From positions 1 to 34,622 of the forward strand of contig JAEDLC010000006.1 in the NCBI GenBank assembly GCA_016295505.1: a DNA stretch of 34,622 nucleotides, in the 5' to 3' direction. Within the stretch, counting starts at the first letter, position 1; every line of letters begins with the position of its first letter. Origin of the DNA: Dorea sp. GTDB taxonomy: Bacteria > Bacillota_A > Clostridia > Lachnospirales > Lachnospiraceae. The notes below the pieces were generated by a model, which did no database searches, had not been told where the DNA came from, and saw nothing but the letters and a program-made list of their open reading frames with translations. Of this stretch, positions 32,432 through 34,622 are shown piece by piece. The translations under genes were made by a program, and so were the position numbers.

Positions 32432-33110
32432 CCTTATAACCTACTCCCCATACTGTCTTGATAAAATCAGACTTTCCGGTCGGCGCACTCATCTTTTCCC
32501 GCAGATGACGGATGTGCACCATGACTGTATTGTTACTGTTTTTATAGTATTTCTCATGCCATACTTTTTCGAACAGTTCTTCCGAACTGATCACTTTTCC
32601 CCGGTTCTCGCAGAGCAGCCAGAGGATATCAAACTCAATCGGCGTAAGTGTAAGCTGCATCTCATTGTATACGCACTCATGAGAAGTACGGTTCAGAAAC
32701 AGTCCGCCAAAATCAATAATATCTCCTTCCTCTTTTCCGCCGTCATTATACTGCGTATACCGGCGAAGCTGTGCCTTCACGCGTGCAACCAGCTCCAGTG
32801 GATTGAACGGTTTCGGAATATAGTCATCTGCGCCCAGTGTAAGACCGGTAATCTTATCCATATACTCCGTCTTGGCCGTCAGCATAATAACCGGAAACGT
32901 ATATTTCTGACGAATCTGCTTCAGAATCTGAAACCCGTCAATATCCGGCAGCATAATATCCAGAATCGCAAGATCAATCTTCATACTGTTGATACAGTCC
33001 AGCGCATCCTGCCCGGTATAAAATTTGAATACCTTATACTGGTCATTCTGAAGGTAAAGTTCCACTACATCAGCAATTTCCTTTTCATCATCAACTACTA
33101 AAATATTCAT
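32421..33110 (-). CDS. VanR-like OmpR-family response regulator
   Basis: This 229-aa regulator has a receiver domain with acidic pocket VVDDEKE (Asp7-8), phospho-acceptor Asp51 (LAILDIMLPD), the switch threonine in VIMLTAK and the lysine in YIPKPFNP. A winged helix of the OmpR/PhoB type follows (LTPIEFDILWLLCENRGKV, HIRHLREKM and TVWGVGYKVEE). It is closest in style to VanR regulators. GGAGGGT precedes the ATG, and repeat copy E starts five bases beyond. No vanHAX-type resistance genes are in the window, so its targets are unknown. Confidence 0.92.
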   Translation of the reverse strand: MNILVVDDEKEIADVVELYLQNDQYKVFKFYTGQDALDCINSMKIDLAILDIMLPDIDGFQILKQIRQKYTFPVIMLTAKTEYMDKITGLTLGADDYIPKPFNPLELVARVKAQLRRYTQYNDGGKEEGDIIDFGGLFLNRTSHECVYNEMQLTLTPIEFDILWLLCENRGKVISSEELFEKVWHEKYYKNSNNTVMVHIRHLREKMSAPTGKSDFIKTVWGVGYKVEE

Positions 33111-33125
33111 ACTACCCTCCTGTAT

Positions 33126-33184
33126 GGGGACGGAGGATTTTTAAAAATCCTCCGTCCCAAATTAAAAATGCCCTGTCCCCTTTT
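33126..33184 (+). repeat. Palindromic repeat copy E
   Basis: This is a full copy in the orientation of A and C. The module 1/module 2 palindrome is perfect, and module 3 has one change (AAAAATGCCCTGTCCC). CTTTT follows. It lies between asnS and the response regulator, five bases upstream of the regulator's ribosome site, and 11 bp from two tandem DnaA boxes. Confidence 0.93.
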
Positions 33185-33194
33185 GCTCATAAAG

Positions 33195-33212
33195 TTATCC
33201 ACATTATCCACA
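33195..33212 (+). promoter_or_regulatory. Two perfect DnaA boxes in direct tandem
   Basis: TTATCCACA at 33195-33203 and again at 33204-33212, with no base between them. A one-mismatch relative (TTTCCCACA) lies at 33227-33235 inside the 3' end of asnS. The pair sits one base from the asnS stop codon. DnaA binding is inferred from the 9-mer match. Confidence 0.6.
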
Positions 33213-33213
33213 T

Positions 33214-34605
33214 TTATAATTCGCAGTTTCCCACAGTTCTTGGGAAAGGTACCACATCGCGGATATTGCCCATTCCAGTCAGATACATAACGCATCTTTC
33301 AAATCCAAGTCCAAATCCGGAATGTCTGGTAGAACCATACTTACGAAGATCCAGATAGAATTTGTAATCTTCTTCTTTTAATCCAAGTTCGTTCATTCTG
33401 GTCAGAAGTTTCTCGTAATCATCTTCTCTCTGGCTTCCGCCGATGATCTCACCGATTCCCGGCACAAGGCAATCCACAGCTGCGACTGTCTTGCCATCAT
33501 CATTTAATTTCATATAGAATGCTTTAATTTCCTTCGGATAGTCTGTTACGAATACCGGACGCTTAAATACCTCTTCTGTCAGATAACGTTCATGCTCTGT
33601 CTGAAGGTCGGTTCCCCAGGATACCTTATATTCAAATTTGTCATTATGCTTTTCCAGAAGTTCCACTGCTTCTGTATAGGTGATTCTAGCAAAATCAGAA
33701 GATGCTACATTATGGAGTCTTTCCAGAAGTCCCTTATCAACAAATGAGTTAAAGAAATTCATCTCTTCCGGCGCATTTTCCAACACATAAGTAATCACAT
33801 ATTTCAGCATGGACTCTGCAAGGATCATATCGTCATCCAGATCAGCAAATGCCATCTCAGGCTCGATCATCCAGAATTCCGCTGCGTGACGTGTTGTGTT
33901 GGAGTTCTCTGCACGGAATGTCGGTCCAAATGTATAGATATTACGGAATGCCTGTGCATAGGTCTCCCCATTCAGCTGTCCACTTACCGTAAGGCTTGTC
34001 TCTTTTCCAAAGAAATCCTGTGAGTAATCCACACTTCCGTCCTCATTCTTTGGAACATTCTCCATATCCAGTGTTGTCACTCTGAACATCTCACCCGCAC
34101 CCTCACAGTCACTTCCTGTGATCAGCGGAGTATGCACATAGACAAATCCTCTCTCCTGGAAGAACTTATGAATCGCATAGGCAGTCAGTGAACGCACACG
34201 GAATACTGCCTGGAACGTATTGGTCCTCGGTCTCAGATGTGAGATCGTACGCAGGAATTCAAAGCTGTGACGCTTCTTCTGAAGCGGATAGTCCGGAGCG
34301 GATGCGCCTTCCACTTCTACGGTATCTGCCTGTATCTCAAAAGGCTGCTTTGCCTGAGGTGTTGCAACCAGTGTTCCTGTCACGATGATCGCTGCACCTA
34401 CATTCAGCTTGGATATCTCTGCAAAATTGACCATTTTGTCATGGTATACCACCTGGAGTGGCTCAAAAAATGTTCCATCATTTACTACAATAAATCCAAA
34501 TGTCTTGGAATCTCTGATGCTTCGAACCCATCCTCCGATCGTAAGCTTCTGATCAATGTACTTCTCCTTATTCTTATATAATTCTCGAATCGTTATCAAA
34601 TCCAT
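33214..34605 (-). CDS. asnS: Asparaginyl-tRNA synthetase
   Basis: This 463-aa class II synthetase charges tRNA(Asn). An N-terminal OB-fold anticodon domain (about 1-105: LTIGGWVRSIRDSKTFGFIVV) is followed by the catalytic core, with motif 2 in TFGPTFRAENSNTTRHAAEFWMIEPE (key residues FRAEN and RHAAEFWM) and motif 3 in GFGLGFERCVMYLTG. The AsnRS-type insertion and the ending VVPFPRTVGNCEL distinguish it from aspartyl enzymes. The ATG has AAGGAG upstream at the window edge, so the promoter is outside. It is followed by DnaA boxes and repeat copy E rather than a standard terminator. Confidence 0.97.
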   Translation of the reverse strand: MDLITIRELYKNKEKYIDQKLTIGGWVRSIRDSKTFGFIVVNDGTFFEPLQVVYHDKMVNFAEISKLNVGAAIIVTGTLVATPQAKQPFEIQADTVEVEGASAPDYPLQKKRHSFEFLRTISHLRPRTNTFQAVFRVRSLTAYAIHKFFQERGFVYVHTPLITGSDCEGAGEMFRVTTLDMENVPKNEDGSVDYSQDFFGKETSLTVSGQLNGETYAQAFRNIYTFGPTFRAENSNTTRHAAEFWMIEPEMAFADLDDDMILAESMLKYVITYVLENAPEEMNFFNSFVDKGLLERLHNVASSDFARITYTEAVELLEKHNDKFEYKVSWGTDLQTEHERYLTEEVFKRPVFVTDYPKEIKAFYMKLNDDGKTVAAVDCLVPGIGEIIGGSQREDDYEKLLTRMNELGLKEEDYKFYLDLRKYGSTRHSGFGLGFERCVMYLTGMGNIRDVVPFPRTVGNCEL

Positions 34606-34622
34606 ACCATTTTACTCCTTTT

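Noticed and set aside
1..33184. CRISPR array suggested by recurring near-identical repeats.
   Set aside because: The copies are kilobases apart with genes between them and no regular spacers, so they are dispersed repeats.
33107..33295. Small open frame on the minus strand spanning repeat copy E and the DnaA boxes.
   Set aside because: It overlaps the asnS 3' end, has no ribosome site, and is made mostly of repeat sequence.

Overview
The window reads as chromosomal core genome of a low-to-moderate GC, Gram-positive, spore-lineage anaerobe of class Clostridia, most likely family Lachnospiraceae (Ruminococcus/Dorea/Blautia-like). The pointers are the split two-gene transketolase, the paired glycogen genes glgC-glgD, the conserved sporulation/division cluster (hup-rqcP-yabP-yabQ-divIC-spoIIE-tilS-hpt-ftsH), spoVG, a CotS-like gene, the long form of PRPP synthase and the DnaD/DnaC-type replication genes. 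The species is inferred from gene content only. No rRNA, tRNA, CRISPR array, transposase or phage gene was seen, and no stretch over 300 bases lacks a gene.

Layout. 1-3.9 kb, minus strand: a pentose-phosphate operon (transaldolase-like gene, transketolase N and C subunits) ending in a strong hairpin terminator, preceded by a LacI-type regulator. 4.0-7.7 kb, minus: pfkA-dnaX-ybaB-recR, so a glycolytic kinase sits in one apparent transcript with clamp-loader and repair genes. 7.9-8.7 kb, plus: methionine aminopeptidase. 8.8-10.8 kb, minus: an intracellular GH13 alpha-glucan hydrolase downstream of ftsH. 10.8-17.9 kb, minus: the hup to ftsH sporulation/division/tRNA-modification cluster, subdivided by terminators and by a new promoter before tilS. 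18.1-23.7 kb, minus: glgC-glgD, spoVG, the CotS-like gene and phosphoglucomutase, a glycogen/hexose-phosphate region. 23.9-28.7 kb, plus: murC, then dnaD-dnaC-prs. 28.7-34.6 kb, minus: asnS, a VanR/VanS-like two-component pair, and a YhaO/YhaN (SbcD/SbcC-like) pair.

Two features are not explained by the gene list. First, a short palindromic repeat built from 16-nt modules (GGGACGGAGGATTTTT and relatives) occurs five times (about 1, 3940, 7783, 8721 and 33126), always directly against gene ends or ribosome binding sites. It resembles REP/BIME-type elements, and one copy shows a paired change in both arms. Second, perfect DnaA boxes (TTATCCACA) are clustered in three intergenic spots: before dnaD-dnaC, across the start of map, and between asnS and the response regulator. 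Two of the three lie next to a repeat copy. Also notable are a SpoIIE phosphatase with no membrane domain, a CotS-like protein with replaced catalytic residues, a phosphofructokinase with an unusual specificity motif, and a bidirectional terminator whose loop holds the stop codons of two convergent genes.
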